Of a DNA stretch of 64,000 nucleotides, positions 40,497 through 51,247 are shown in pieces. Position numbers and translations under genes: made by a program. Source of the stretch: Pythium myriotylum (taxonomy: Eukaryota > Oomycota > Peronosporomycetes > Pythiales > Pythiaceae); assembly GCA_023091665.1 (NCBI GenBank), contig JALJCQ010000015.1, positions 1,860,001 through 1,924,000 of the forward strand. Reading direction: 5' to 3'. The notes below the pieces were generated by a model. It was given only the letters and a program-made list of their open reading frames with translations, did no database searches and was not told where the DNA came from. Each line of letters starts with the position of its first letter. Position 1 is the first letter of the stretch.

Positions 40497-42785
40497 CAAC
40501 AAAAGCGTTGTCTTCCAGCAGATACGTCACGCCATCGACCACCATCACCACCACCACAACAACAACAACAACAAAAAGAAAGAACCGCATTCGTCCCATG
40601 AACCATGCTTTATTAGGCAGATAGAGATAGATCGACGCACACACTAGTACCGGTATCAACAACTCCAGTCCTCTCCAACCCACACAACGCCCGACAGCCG
40701 CGAGACTACACAAGCACGAAGCACGGCGAGACCACGACGCTGATGGACCCCAAACTCCTCGACACTCTCTCACAGACCCGACTGGATGAGCGGCTTCAAG
40801 TACTTCTCGTAGCTCTCCGCCACCTCCGTCTTGTTCAGCGGCTCATCGGCCGTTCGCTTCACCAGTGCGCGGTAGATATCGCCGTCGTAGCGACCAATCA
40901 CCGAGTTGAGCTCGAAGTCCGTGAAGTCCCACGAATCGGTCACCAGCACAGCGTTCTTACGAACCACCGGCAGCAACGCGATCACCTGCTCGCGCACCAG
41001 GTCCGCCTGCGCCGACGAGATGTAGTTGTCCTCACGGAAGTCGCCAAGACTCTTGACGATCAGCGACAGTCCAAACAGGAAACCGAGCGCCTTCATGGCC
41101 TCGTGCGTCGGACCCGCAGGGATGCGGGCGAGCGCCTCCGCATACGAGTTGGTGAGAATGAGCTCCGAGTGCGCGAGCGACGCACGCGTCATGAGCACCA
41201 TGCACTTGTTCAGATCGTTGTTCGTGGCCTGGAGCTCCTTCGCGACACGGATGATCGCTCGCGTCGCGCGCGTCTCGAACGCAGCCTTCAACAGCTTGAA
41301 GTCCAAGAAGTCGCTCGCGCGCTCAGCCATGCAGCGCAGGTTCGGGTCCGCCAACGCCTTGGCGCGACCCAGGAAGCTCGTCATCGTCGTCTCCTCCTCC
41401 TCCTTGTTCTTGAACGGCAGCGACACAAGGATCTTCACCAGGTACCGCGAGTGTTGCTGCACCAGCACGTCGAACGTGCCTTCGTACGTGTGCGATCCCA
41501 CAGCCTCCGCAAAGATGTGCGGCAGGTTGCTCGCTTGCGTGAACCCGTGGCCACCACACAAACGACGGCAAGACTCGATCGCGTTGTTCACGTTCTCCGC
41601 GAGCCACGCCTTCAGACCCGACGCCACGGCATGCAGCTCCGCGAGCTTCGAGCCGAACGATGATCCACCGCCCGTGATGATGGCCAAGGCTTCGTCGTGA
41701 AGACGGACGACGGTGTCACCAGCGAAGAACGCGGCGAACGAGAGCGCGATGTTGGAGAAGAGTCCGTTCTGTTGGTTCTGGTAGTCGAGCACCTGGAACT
41801 CGCCCTTGCCGTTCGGTGTTCGGCCCTGGACACGTGCGGCGCTGAAACGAGTCGTGATTGCTGTAACCTTGCCTAGAATGAACCCCAAGTTACGAATCAG
41901 GTGTGCGCGCACCGCTACCATAGTCAGGTAGACAAGCTTGTCACTCTTTGGCTTGATGAACGTGCCGTCCGGCAACACCTTCGCGTAACGCATCATCATC
42001 TGGTCACGAGGAATGCGCACATTGTGGAACGCAGCGTAGCCATTGTCGATCGCATTGAAACCGACCTTCGGTCCGATGTCACCAACCTCCACACCAGGAA
42101 GCGGCTGGTGGTCCTGCAGCGAGCGAAGCTGCACAAGGAATGCCTGAACGCCGAGGTCCTTGCCGTCGATGAAAAGGCGAGCGTGGACGATGGCGTGGTT
42201 CGCGGTCTTTGCCAGTCCACCCGGCCACCACTTGCGCGACGTCAGCGTCGGCGAGTTGATGATGAACTCTTGCGAGGCCTTGTCGTAGTGCGCTGTGGTC
42301 TCGATGCCCTGGACGTTGGAGCCGTGGCCGAGCTCGGTTTGCGCGTAGGCGCCGGTGATCTGGAAGTTGCGTGCGAGCGGGAGCCACTTCTTCTGTTGCT
42401 CGTCGTCGGCTTGGTTCTCGAGTGTCGGAATGAACATCGCGAGGTGCACGTCAACTGGCAGAGGTTCACCGAGAGCAACGTAGAGGTATTCCTTCTCGGT
42501 TTGGTCCGTAATGTTGTGTTCCTTGAGCGCCTGGACGTAGTGGTAGACCTTCTGGACTCCATAGTTGTAGCGCTGTGTGTGGTTGCGGTAGTGGAAGTCG
42601 CGGTCCTTGAGCACAGGATGGTTCTCGGCGATCTTGATGATGCGCTTGCGGCGCTCGTTCTCCTCGAGCCCGCCGCGCACGAGCGCCGTGAGCACGGACG
42701 GGTCGACGTCGCCGCCGGCGCGTTCCTTCTTGAGCAGAAGCGGCGCGAGGTCCTTGAGTTCGACGTTCATGGGGGCGCGCGAGGG
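40497..42785. repeat. Near-identical tract, copy B (oxidase 2 plus 3' flank)
   Basis: Partner of 37605-39893 at an offset of 2892 bp. The difference clusters lie at about 41871-41925 and 42437-42514. The same microsatellite is present near 40540-40580. The abrupt loss of similarity at both ends, with unlike spacers outside, argues for conversion of a defined tract rather than a fresh duplication of the whole unit. Confidence 0.92.
40770..42770 (-). CDS. Acyl-CoA oxidase 2
   Basis: A single exon of 666 aa, with the same domains and the same catalytic-glutamate segment (TYEGTFDVLVQQ) as oxidase 1. It differs mainly in two windows: TDQTEKEYLYVALGEPLPVD with VHLAMF near residues 86-112, and VAVRAHLIRNLGFILG near 282-300. 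The first window lies by the N-terminal domain and the second in a helix that packs near the acyl pocket in this family. So acyl-chain preference might differ; that is inference. It ends in SGL like its neighbours. Confidence 0.93.
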   Translation of the reverse strand: MNVELKDLAPLLLKKERAGGDVDPSVLTALVRGGLEENERRKRIIKIAENHPVLKDRDFHYRNHTQRYNYGVQKVYHYVQALKEHNITDQTEKEYLYVALGEPLPVDVHLAMFIPTLENQADDEQQKKWLPLARNFQITGAYAQTELGHGSNVQGIETTAHYDKASQEFIINSPTLTSRKWWPGGLAKTANHAIVHARLFIDGKDLGVQAFLVQLRSLQDHQPLPGVEVGDIGPKVGFNAIDNGYAAFHNVRIPRDQMMMRYAKVLPDGTFIKPKSDKLVYLTMVAVRAHLIRNLGFILGKVTAITTRFSAARVQGRTPNGKGEFQVLDYQNQQNGLFSNIALSFAAFFAGDTVVRLHDEALAIITGGGSSFGSKLAELHAVASGLKAWLAENVNNAIESCRRLCGGHGFTQASNLPHIFAEAVGSHTYEGTFDVLVQQHSRYLVKILVSLPFKNKEEEETTMTSFLGRAKALADPNLRCMAERASDFLDFKLLKAAFETRATRAIIRVAKELQATNNDLNKCMVLMTRASLAHSELILTNSYAEALARIPAGPTHEAMKALGFLFGLSLIVKSLGDFREDNYISSAQADLVREQVIALLPVVRKNAVLVTDSWDFTDFELNSVIGRYDGDIYRALVKRTADEPLNKTEVAESYEKYLKPLIQSGL

Positions 42786-43280
42786 AGGGAGAGGGCGAGG
42801 GGCGAGGGCTTGGCTCGAACGAGGCGAATGGGATTCTGCCGGAGCCTGACGGTCTCTTCACGTGGACAGCTCATTGACGCTGACGAGGAGGGGGATCGCC
42901 GGACTTTCGCTAAATCAGTGTATTATGGCCCCGTGGGCAAAACGTACTGAAAGGAGTGAAGATATTGATAGCGAAACATTGATGACGCGCTCGGATTACG
43001 ATTACTGGCCCACCCATCGGTGTCTGAGGGCCTCGGTTGCTGCCCAACCAAACGTCCGTCTGAGTGATGGAGATCTGAGGCGGACTCGCAAGTTCAACAG
43101 CGACGCGTAGGGACACGCAACGAGACGGCTCGGCGGGCGTTGACGCATACAGGACGAGCGGCGCTCGGTCCATGCAAGCGAAGCGAGCGGACGGACGGAG
43201 AACAGAAAGAAACGAATGGCGGATTGGGATTCGCGGCATGGACAAGGCCAACTACACTAGAATTGCGCGTGGCAAGAGAC
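42786..43280. other. Upstream spacer of oxidase 2
   Basis: A 0.5-kb spacer containing the presumed oxidase 2 promoter and the 3' end of oxidase 3. It includes a purine-rich gagggagggagagggcgagg block just upstream of the gene and the shared 13-mer at 43000-43012. No convincing gene. Confidence 0.5.
43000..43012. promoter_or_regulatory. Shared upstream motif of oxidase 2
   Basis: The same 13-mer as at 39996-40008, here about 230 bp upstream of the oxidase 2 start, with gatgacgc again about 20 bp before it. I did not see it upstream of oxidase 3. Confidence 0.4.
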
Positions 43281-45281
43281 TTAGAGACCCGAGTGGATGA
43301 GCGGCTTCAAGAACTTCTCGTAGCTCTCGGCCACTTGCGTCTTGTTCAGAGGCTCGTCGGCAGCACGCTTGACGAGCGCACGGTAGATGTCGCCGTCGTA
43401 GCCGCCGATCGCCGAGTTGAGCTGGAAGTCGGTAAAGTCCCAGCCGTCCGTGATCAGCACGGCGTTCTTGCGGATCACAGGCAGGAGCGCGATCTGCTGC
43501 TGGCGGACCAACTCGGCCTGCGTTGAGGAGATGTAGTTGTCCTCGCGGAACTCACCGAGACCCTTGACGATCAGCCAGGTGCCGAAGAGGCCATAGAGCG
43601 CGCGGACGGCCTCGCGCGTCGGTCCGGCGGGCACCTTCTCAACGGCGTCAGCGAACGAGTTGAGCAGCATGAGTTCGGTGTGCGCGATCGACGCGCGCGT
43701 CATGAGCACCATGCACTTGTTGAGGTCGTTGTTGGTAGCCTGGAATTCCTTCGCGAGACGTACCACGACGCGCGCCGCGCGGGCCTCCAGAGCCTCTCGC
43801 AAAACTGCGGGGTTGAGGAAGTCGCTCGGCTTCTCGGCTTTGCACCGCAAGTTCGGGTTGGTGAGGTACTTGACACGGCCGAGGAATCCAGTGAGCGATT
43901 CAGCGGAAGCAGCATCATCTTTGAACGGCGCGGCCACCAAGACCTTGACAAGGTAGCGGGAGTGTTGCTGCACCAACACATCGATCGTGCCCTCAAAAGT
44001 GTTCGCACCAACGATCTCGTTGAAGATATGACCAAGGTTGCTCGAGTTGGAGAAGCCGTGGCCACCGCACATGCGACGGCAAGCTTCGATACCGTTGCTC
44101 ACGTACTCAGCAATCCACGCCTTCACACCGGACGAGACAGCATGGAGCTCGGCGAGCTTGAGACCGAACGACGCACCACCGCTCTTCACCACAGCAAGAG
44201 CTTCATCATGGATATCAACCATCAGCTTGCCGATGAAGTAGCCAGCAAAGGACACGGCAATGTTGGGGAAGAGGCCGTTCTGCTGGTTCTGGTAGTCGAG
44301 CACCTGGAACTCGCCCTTGCCATCGGGGGTGCGGCCCTGAACTCGAGCGGCACTGAAACGAGTCGTGATGGTTGTAGCTTGGCCGAGCAGCTGGGCCATA
44401 CGCACCAACAGGTACGCACGCACCTGAACCATGGTCAGATAGACAAGCTTGTCGCTCTTCGGCTTGATGAACGTGCCGTCAGGCAACACCTTCGCGTAAC
44501 GCATCATCATCTGGTCACGAGGAATGCGCACATTGTGGAATGCGGCGTAGCCGTTGTCGACGGCGTTGAAGCCAACCTTCGGTCCGATGTCACCAACCTC
44601 CACACCAGGAAGCGGCTGGTGGTCCTGCAGCGAGCGGAGCTGCACAAGGAAAGCCTGGATACCACGATCCTTGCCATCAAGGAACAGTCGGGCATGGACG
44701 ATGGCGTGCGTCGCAGTCTTACCAAGACCACCCGGCCACCACTTGCGCGACGTCAGCGTCGGCGAGTTGATGATGAACTCTTGCGAGGCCTTGTCGTAGT
44801 GCGCCGTGGTCTCGAGGCCCTGCACGTTGGAGCCGTGGCCGAGCTCGGTCTGCGCGTAGGCGCCGGTGATCTGGAAGTTGCGCGCGAGCGGGAGCCACTT
44901 CTTCTGTTGCTCGTCGTCGGCTTGGTTCTCGAGCGTCGGAATGAACATGGAGCGGTGGACGTCGACGGCCACGGGCTCGCCCATCGCGAGGTAGAGGTGC
45001 TGCTGCTCGGTCTTGTCGGTGATGTTGTGCTCGCGCACCGCGAGGATGTAGTGGTGGGCCTTCTTGATGCCGAAGTTGTATCGCTCGGTGTGGTTCCGGA
45101 AGAGCATGTCGCGGTCCTTGAGCACCGGGTGGTTCTCGGCGATCTTGAGGATCTCCTTGCGGCGCGCGTTCTTCTCGGGGCCGTCGTTGAGCACCGCGGC
45201 GAGCACGGACGGGTCCACGTCGCCGCCGGCGCGCTCCTTCTTGAGCAGAAGCGGCGCGAGGTCCTTGAGTTCGACGTTCAT
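43281..45281 (-). CDS. Acyl-CoA oxidase 3
   Basis: A single exon of 666 aa, the most different member of the trio but of exactly the same length. It keeps the flavin loop (ELGHGSNVQGLETTAHYD), CGGHGF, and the catalytic segment NTFEGTIDVLVQQHSRYLVK. Long blocks are nearly identical to the other two even at DNA level (the first ~25 codons; the region around PTLTSRKWWPGGL; KVLPDGTFIKPKSDKLVYLTM), whereas the C-terminal third is clearly diverged. That patchwork suggests repeated conversion between neighbours. It ends in SGL. Confidence 0.93.
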   Translation of the reverse strand: MNVELKDLAPLLLKKERAGGDVDPSVLAAVLNDGPEKNARRKEILKIAENHPVLKDRDMLFRNHTERYNFGIKKAHHYILAVREHNITDKTEQQHLYLAMGEPVAVDVHRSMFIPTLENQADDEQQKKWLPLARNFQITGAYAQTELGHGSNVQGLETTAHYDKASQEFIINSPTLTSRKWWPGGLGKTATHAIVHARLFLDGKDRGIQAFLVQLRSLQDHQPLPGVEVGDIGPKVGFNAVDNGYAAFHNVRIPRDQMMMRYAKVLPDGTFIKPKSDKLVYLTMVQVRAYLLVRMAQLLGQATTITTRFSAARVQGRTPDGKGEFQVLDYQNQQNGLFPNIAVSFAGYFIGKLMVDIHDEALAVVKSGGASFGLKLAELHAVSSGVKAWIAEYVSNGIEACRRMCGGHGFSNSSNLGHIFNEIVGANTFEGTIDVLVQQHSRYLVKVLVAAPFKDDAASAESLTGFLGRVKYLTNPNLRCKAEKPSDFLNPAVLREALEARAARVVVRLAKEFQATNNDLNKCMVLMTRASIAHTELMLLNSFADAVEKVPAGPTREAVRALYGLFGTWLIVKGLGEFREDNYISSTQAELVRQQQIALLPVIRKNAVLITDGWDFTDFQLNSAIGGYDGDIYRALVKRAADEPLNKTQVAESYEKFLKPLIHSGL

Positions 45282-45447
45282 GTTGGCGGCGGGCGGCGGG
45301 TGGCGGAATGAGCCGATGTCGTTCTGGTGCCGTCTTTTACGTCAAACAAAAGGGCGTTCTTCAACTGTGTGTTATTTCAGTGGATCGTCCTCAGAACGAC
45401 TCGTTTCTACTGATAGAACCACACGCAAAAAGACACGTTGCAGCTGT

Positions 45448-48400
45448 TCACTCGGTCTCAGCCAGCTTACGTTTTGGTTGACTCAACAGGTCTTTTTCGG
45501 CCAATGCCGACGGCCGCGGAGGTTGAAGTTGCCTCTGCACGTCGACGGCGGCGAGGAAGGCGTTCCAGTCGCCCACCGAGGCCTCGTCCTCGTAGAGCCG
45601 CGCGTGCTGCGCGAGGATGCGCGCGCGCAGAGAGCGCCGCCGCGCCGCGTCGCGGGCCAGCGCCAGCGCCAGCGAGACGTACTCGTCCACGGACGCGGCG
45701 ATCGTGTCGCGCACGCCCATGTACCGCAGGAAGCCCGCCGCGAGCTGGGGCACGGTCTGCGCCGACGGCAGCGTGACCACGGGCCTGTCGCAGCGAGCAG
45801 TTAGTGGCAGAGCTAGAGCGAACGCGAAGACCAACCCACGTACGAGCCGACGGCGAGCGCGTCGAGAGTCGTCACGCCGCCTCCGAACGGAAACGGGTCG
45901 AGCACCACGTCGGCGGCCGAGAGCAACCCCATGAAATCGCTGTAAGGCAGCGTGGGCACAAAGACCACGCGACGATGGGCCTGTGGTGAGGAGCAGACAG
46001 TGTCAGTATTCATGAACCGTGCGGTGGGTACAGTATCTCTACCTCGCCAAATTGGCGTCGGAATCGCCGCCGCAACTGCTCGGTCCAGTGGCGTTGACTG
46101 GGCGACGATAGCAAGATAACCCACGCAAGTGGGTCTTGAGTAAGGATCCCTTTTAGTGCCTCATCGAAATGTGTGTGGAGCTTCATCAGCGTCTGGGGGC
46201 ATACGTAGAGCCGCGCCGCTGCTGGCAGGTGCAGGATCGGGCGCTCGAACTCCCGCTCCGCCAAATCTTTGCGTGCGAAGAACGTGCTGAGACCTTGGAA
46301 GAGAACTACCTGTTCAGAAAATGAGCTCCCATGGTATCTGCCCGGCCAATCTGCTGACGATTCGTCATTTTCATTTGACTTCGTAGATTCAGGTTGTCTG
46401 GAATCCTCGAAGAAGTCGGATGTGTAGTATTCTGAGGTGATAAAATAATCGATAGCTGGGTTTCCCGTCGTGATCGGATGGCCCCAGAACACGCATTGGA
46501 CTGGTGCTACTCTATGGTGCGTAAGCAGCAAGGTCCACTCGTCCATGCCGAGCTCAGGGTACACGAGAACATCAATAGCCTCGTGACGGAGCAGAGCAAC
46601 GGCATCTTCTTGGTTGACAGGCAGCTCCAAGTAGCTATCAGCCACCCGGTGAAACTCCTTCGTAAGCTCGTCCGGCGATTGCAGAAAATGGACTGCTCGA
46701 TATATCATCACGTGAAACTTCGAGCGATCGAGTCGCTTGACGATACCGAGAATGAGCTTTCCGACAGAGTGATGGCGAAACCACGTAGAAACGAAAGCGA
46801 TGCGTCGAAGCGCCGAAGTTGGAGGACGGTGCAGGAGCTCATTAAGAGTTTGGAAGCGGGATTTGAGACTGGGAAACAACTCGTTCCGAAGTGCAAATAT
46901 GCCCTGCTGCAAGGATTGAACGTCCTGTCCTTGGTACCCCACAAACATGGTTGGCGGTGTAATCGTGTAGTGGAGGTAAGCGCTTTCTTCGGGGTGCACG
47001 AAGAAGTGGCGGTTTTTTGTGGCACCTGTAAGTGAAGAGAAGACTCGCGTTTCCGCCTTGTGCGAATGCCTGAGATTCTCAATGTTCTGGCGAAACTGAT
47101 CCATGAAGAGCTCCATTGCTTCCGTTGAATCAAACACGATGGGTACAGCGAGGACTCTGCGGAGCTGCGCTTTTTTTACGGTACAACGAGTGAGAGATGT
47201 CCTGATCATGGCCCCAAACCCCACGCACCTCAAAGGTTAAGGACCAGTCTTGGCAGAGCCTACCAGCACTCTCGTAGAAAGCTAGCGACTGGGTGAATGC
47301 TCCTTGCTCATCGAAGAAAACGCCCAAAATGGTTAGTGTATGAAATACTTCTTCAATGAACTTGCTTTGAAACCAGTGCGTTCCTCGCTGCAACGACATT
47401 CGGTCCGACTCGTCTCCATGAGTTGATTCACCATGGTCGTTATATACGTTTAGGCCACAGCATTTTTCCTTCGTGTTTGATCCTGAGGTGCCGGGTTGTC
47501 CTGATAATGTCTTCAAACAGTGTCTGTCGGATGTGGTCACCTCCAGTGCAATGAGCCGTAAAAATCTCAAGTGCACGACACCCAAACCGGCGTCTGAGAC
47601 ATTAAATTGGGATTTGGTGGATGCGCAATCCCGAGTTACGTCCAATGCTGATACAAGATCGCCTCCGATGAACTGTAGGAAACTGTCGAGGCAAAGTGTC
47701 ATCGAATTGTGCGAGATTCGCTTCGTGAAGGCTTCTTTACGTAACGTCGCCGCATGAAAGAAGTACCCCCTTCCTAATAATTGGCTTGTTGCTGTGTTGA
47801 TCGCATCCTCTTGCTGGTTTAGTGGCATGATGTCAGCTCCGTGTGTCCTCATCAGCGAAGCTAAACCCACTGCTGCATGGAATATCACGTCGTTTGCGAA
47901 GCGGGAAAAGTCGAGAAACGCTGTTGTGCACTTCAGCAGAAACTCTGCAATGTCGCCAACTTGATCAACTCGCCCAAACTTCCCGCTGCCCACAACCTGT
48001 TCGAGCAGCAGATCTATGTCTTTCAGATCGGCTGGAAGAACCGCGTAGAACGTCTCAAACGCAACCCAGGGGGCGTTTACCGAGATTAGATGCCCAATAC
48101 GGAGCAAGGCGTGGTCGAAGTGTGACAATGGTGATTCTATTCTCACACCAACCACTTGTTCGTTTGATGGGATGGCGGTCTCAGTGGCCATTGCGATGAG
48201 GCGGTCACCGTCAGATCGCGTTATGGACACTGCGAAAGCATCACTAGCTCTATACTCGATGGTAGAGAGCTCAAGTAAAGTGTCGTCCGTGTTGACTACG
48301 ATCATGCCCTGAGCTCCGGCTGACGCTACGACAGCTAGCTGTGAATGTGTTAGACTAGTGCCCGTTAACGCATGTGCCGCTTCGGACTGTTACCTTTTGG

Positions 48401-48724
48401 TCGAATGTGCAGTTGCCGCGTCGAACAATCACGACACAACCACTGAACTCGTCAGTTTCGTTGATAGAACACGCACTCATGTCTCCATCCACGTCGCCAG
48501 CCAGACACAAGCGCAGTTTTTCTCCGCGGGTTGGCAGAAATGCGCCAAAAGCGGCTGCTTGACAGTGGACCAACTGCGGTTGGGGAGTCAAGACATGGCA
48601 GGTCCCTGGAACTGATCCTTGAGTGGTTTAGCTATCCGGATTCTTGCAAGCGCCACGCACCTTCGTAGAGTGCGCCTGTCACGCCGCTCAGGAACGGCAC
48701 CAGAATCGACAGAAGCCACAGCAT
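45448..48724 (-). CDS. Secreted PA-domain protein with a GT41 (O-GlcNAc transferase-like) catalytic region
   Basis: Six exons, 48724-48661, 48611-48394, 48338-47229, 47164-46043, 45980-45844 and 45784-45448, encode 995 aa; all joins are GT-AG and keep frame. The protein starts MLWLLSILVPFLSGVTGALY, a good signal peptide. A protease-associated (PA) domain follows (GCVVIVRRGNCTFDQKV then LAVVASAGAQGMIVVN). A helical region of weak repeats covers about 160-460. From about 580 the GT41 catalytic region appears: FVSTWFRHHSVGK, APVQCVFWGHPITTGNPAIDYFITSEYY, PYSDFMGLLSAADVVLDPFP, GGGVTTLDALAVGS and PVVTLPSAQTVPQL. GT41 enzymes (OGT, SPINDLY) are normally nucleocytoplasmic; here a luminal or secretory location is implied. 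Donor sugar and substrate are unknown. Confidence 0.85.
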
Positions 48725-49064
48725 TGAGGGGGGATTTGATGGCCATACAAGTCGATCTTTGGTGAACAGTCGCATAATTGCCAACGACAACGTGTTATTT
48801 CAGTAGGTGGACGAGTAATACTAGTATCCAGATTTCTGATAGACGTACCCTGTGTAACCTGTATACTTGCGTGTATACTATAGTTGAACATGGCTACACC
48901 ACTGCCCCCCCTATTTACATTCGCAAATGACCAGCAATCCAAGAGTATTTTTGCAGAGACCACTGCAGCACGTTCTGGTGCAACAGAAGACTGCGCAGCT
49001 TTGGGTGTGTGCGAAGGGCGTTCGCTCTCGCGACCACGACCGTGGCTCGTGAGCAGCTACAACC
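48725..49064. other. Divergent promoter of the PA-GT41 and dynein-docking genes
   Basis: A 340-bp gap between two divergent ATGs. Several short palindromic bits occur (gtatacttgcgtgtatac near 48862). No gene frame is convincing. Confidence 0.5.
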
Positions 49065-51105
49065 ATGGACGCGAGAGATGAAGAGGACCTGACGATCCAG
49101 ATTCCTCCACAGGATGGCTCGCAGACTGAGCGCACACGTGGGACATTTGGAGGAAGACAGCGATGGATATCGCAAGCCGGAGGGGCGAGTGGAGGTGGAG
49201 CTACATCTGCTGTGAGTGGAGCAGACTCGAAAGCGTCGGCGTTGGGATCGCTCCTTTCTCCTCGTGGACGTGCTGGGCCGAAGACCACGAAGGTCACGGC
49301 ACCATCAGTGTCGTCCTTCTTGTCATCCATGGGGATTATTGTCGGTGAAGAGACTCATATTGTGGATAAGGAAGTGAATGAAGTGGCTGTTCTCCGTCGT
49401 GTATGGTGCAGCAACCTATAGAGTAGTGTAACTATCGCATGGAGCTAACTCATGCTGGATGATGACAGGAACATGACACAATGAAGAACGCCAATGCGAA
49501 GAAAGAGGCTGAGATTCGTCGACTCGAAGAGGAGATCGAGACACTTACCACCACCCTGCATAGCCGAATGAGCGATGGTGCACAGTTGAAGTCCCAAGCG
49601 ACAGGGATCGAGAACAAGTCAGCAGTGAGTTCATTGTTTGAGACTCGGAGAGCACTAGGTCTGACATGTGCACTGTCTAGATGTACGAGTCAAAGCTCGA
49701 CGAAGAACTATCTGATCGAGGAGTGTACACCCACATGATCCAGCGTTTATCAAGCGAGGCTCTGGCAGCAAAAAAAGCAACTTTGGAGAAAGAGAAGCAA
49801 CTTGCAGCTCTGCAGCATGAGCTTGGAAGTAACATGGCAGCGCTTTTGGCTGCTCGACAAGAGAAAACAGTTGCAGAAAACTCATACAAGAAACTGTATC
49901 AAGAATGGTGGGAGAAGAAGCAAGAGAACATCCGCGCGCTCGATGACATGCAACAAGCCGTTCAGCAGACACGGCTAAAATTTGAGATACTAGAGCAGCG
50001 CGAAGTATCTCGAAAGAAACACGTCCAGGAGGCGATTGGGGAAATGAAGATGAAAGAGTCCCGGCGACTGCGCCACGAATCTTGTGCACAGATGTCTCAT
50101 TTCTCTGAAATTCAAGAAGAGCTGTCCGAGACTGATCTTAAACTACTAGCCGTGGAGACCGAGTTCAAAAAGATTATAGAAGCCGCAGGCATGAACGACG
50201 TCGACAAGATCATCGCCAAGTTTTTGAATCGAGATGAGACCCTGCGTGCGTTGAAGGAAGAGCATGCGGTAGCGGACGCACGAATGCGTAAGCTTCGGGA
50301 TAAGCACAAGCAGTTAAACGAGCACCTTGGACAGTTACGCAGCTCAGCGATCAACACTCGAACAATCTACCAAGAAATGGATCAAACGTCTGAGCGTTTG
50401 AAGGATATCGAGAAAGACGCGTCCACTCTATCAGAGAGATTCAACAGATCCAATGTCATGATGGACGCGTTTCGTGCGTGCATGCTGAAGTGTCTGAACA
50501 AACTAACGACAGTCCACGGGTCATTAGATTATGATGATCACCACGAGTTGAGCCGAGCAATCGAGACACCAACCTCGGAGTTGCTCCACATGGTAGAGCA
50601 GAAACTCAACCGCGTGCTCGACGTGATCAATCGCGAGAAGGCAGAGCGGGAGCTTCATCGGTCCGAAGCCACAGGAGGAGGAGTCGGTGGAGTCGGTGGA
50701 ACGTCGGCCGATCCTAACGACAAACACGCACATGGAGGGGTGCGTGCCCCCGCGCCATCTGAGAGCGAGGAGCACTTCATCTTGCGCATGTCTTCTCCGA
50801 ACGTAGCGGCCACAAACGTGCGAGTCCGCCCCAAGTCAAGAGCGAGTGGAGTCGGACGAGCGCCCGCCATGTCGGTTGTGATGCAAGAGTCTATCAAGCA
50901 CGCCACCGCAAGGCGGCCTCCTGGCGGCGGCGTCGCGAGTGGGGAGAGCAGCGGGACTGGCGCGTCGGTCGAAGACGACCCGGTGGCGATGGATGCGCTC
51001 GAGGACGAGGTCGTGATCGATCGCACCATGCGCAAGAAGCTCGTGGGCCTCGTGGTGAACCGCGGCAGGCGGGGCAAGAAGGTCGCGACGCCGCAGTCCC
51101 ATTGA
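49065..51105 (+). CDS. Outer-dynein-arm docking complex coiled-coil protein (CCDC63/114/151-like)
   Basis: Three exons, 49065-49400, 49469-49624 and 49681-51105, encode 638 aa. After a Gly/Ser-rich N-terminus comes almost continuous coiled coil (KKEAEIRRLEEEIETLTTTL; ALAAKKATLEKEKQLAALQ). The characteristic segment near residue 320 (IIEAAGMNDVDKIIAKFLNR) matches the conserved GxxDxDxxxxxF motif of ODA docking subunits in the CCDC63/CCDC114/CCDC151 group. The C-terminus is Gly/Arg-rich. These proteins anchor outer dynein arms to axonemal doublets, in line with a zoospore-forming organism. The exact orthologue within the group is not settled. Confidence 0.8.
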
Positions 51106-51247
51106 GCTCTTCAGTCAATAGTCAGCTTTGGCTCGTCAACAGAGAGTGATGATTGGCTGTTTAAGACTCGTACGGTCCTTTGATTGGTCGCTTGCGTGGC
51201 ATGCCGAATTAGGTTTCCGAGAGTTTCACGGCCGACACGAAGAGACC

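Noticed and set aside
41901..42950. 349-codon plus-strand frame opposite oxidase 2
   Set aside because: Antisense shadow running into the spacer, with no recognisable feature.
43680..45311. 543-codon plus-strand frame opposite oxidase 3
   Set aside because: Arg/Val/Leu/Glu-rich antisense shadow of a GC-biased gene; no domain, and it follows the codon pattern of the real gene on the other strand.
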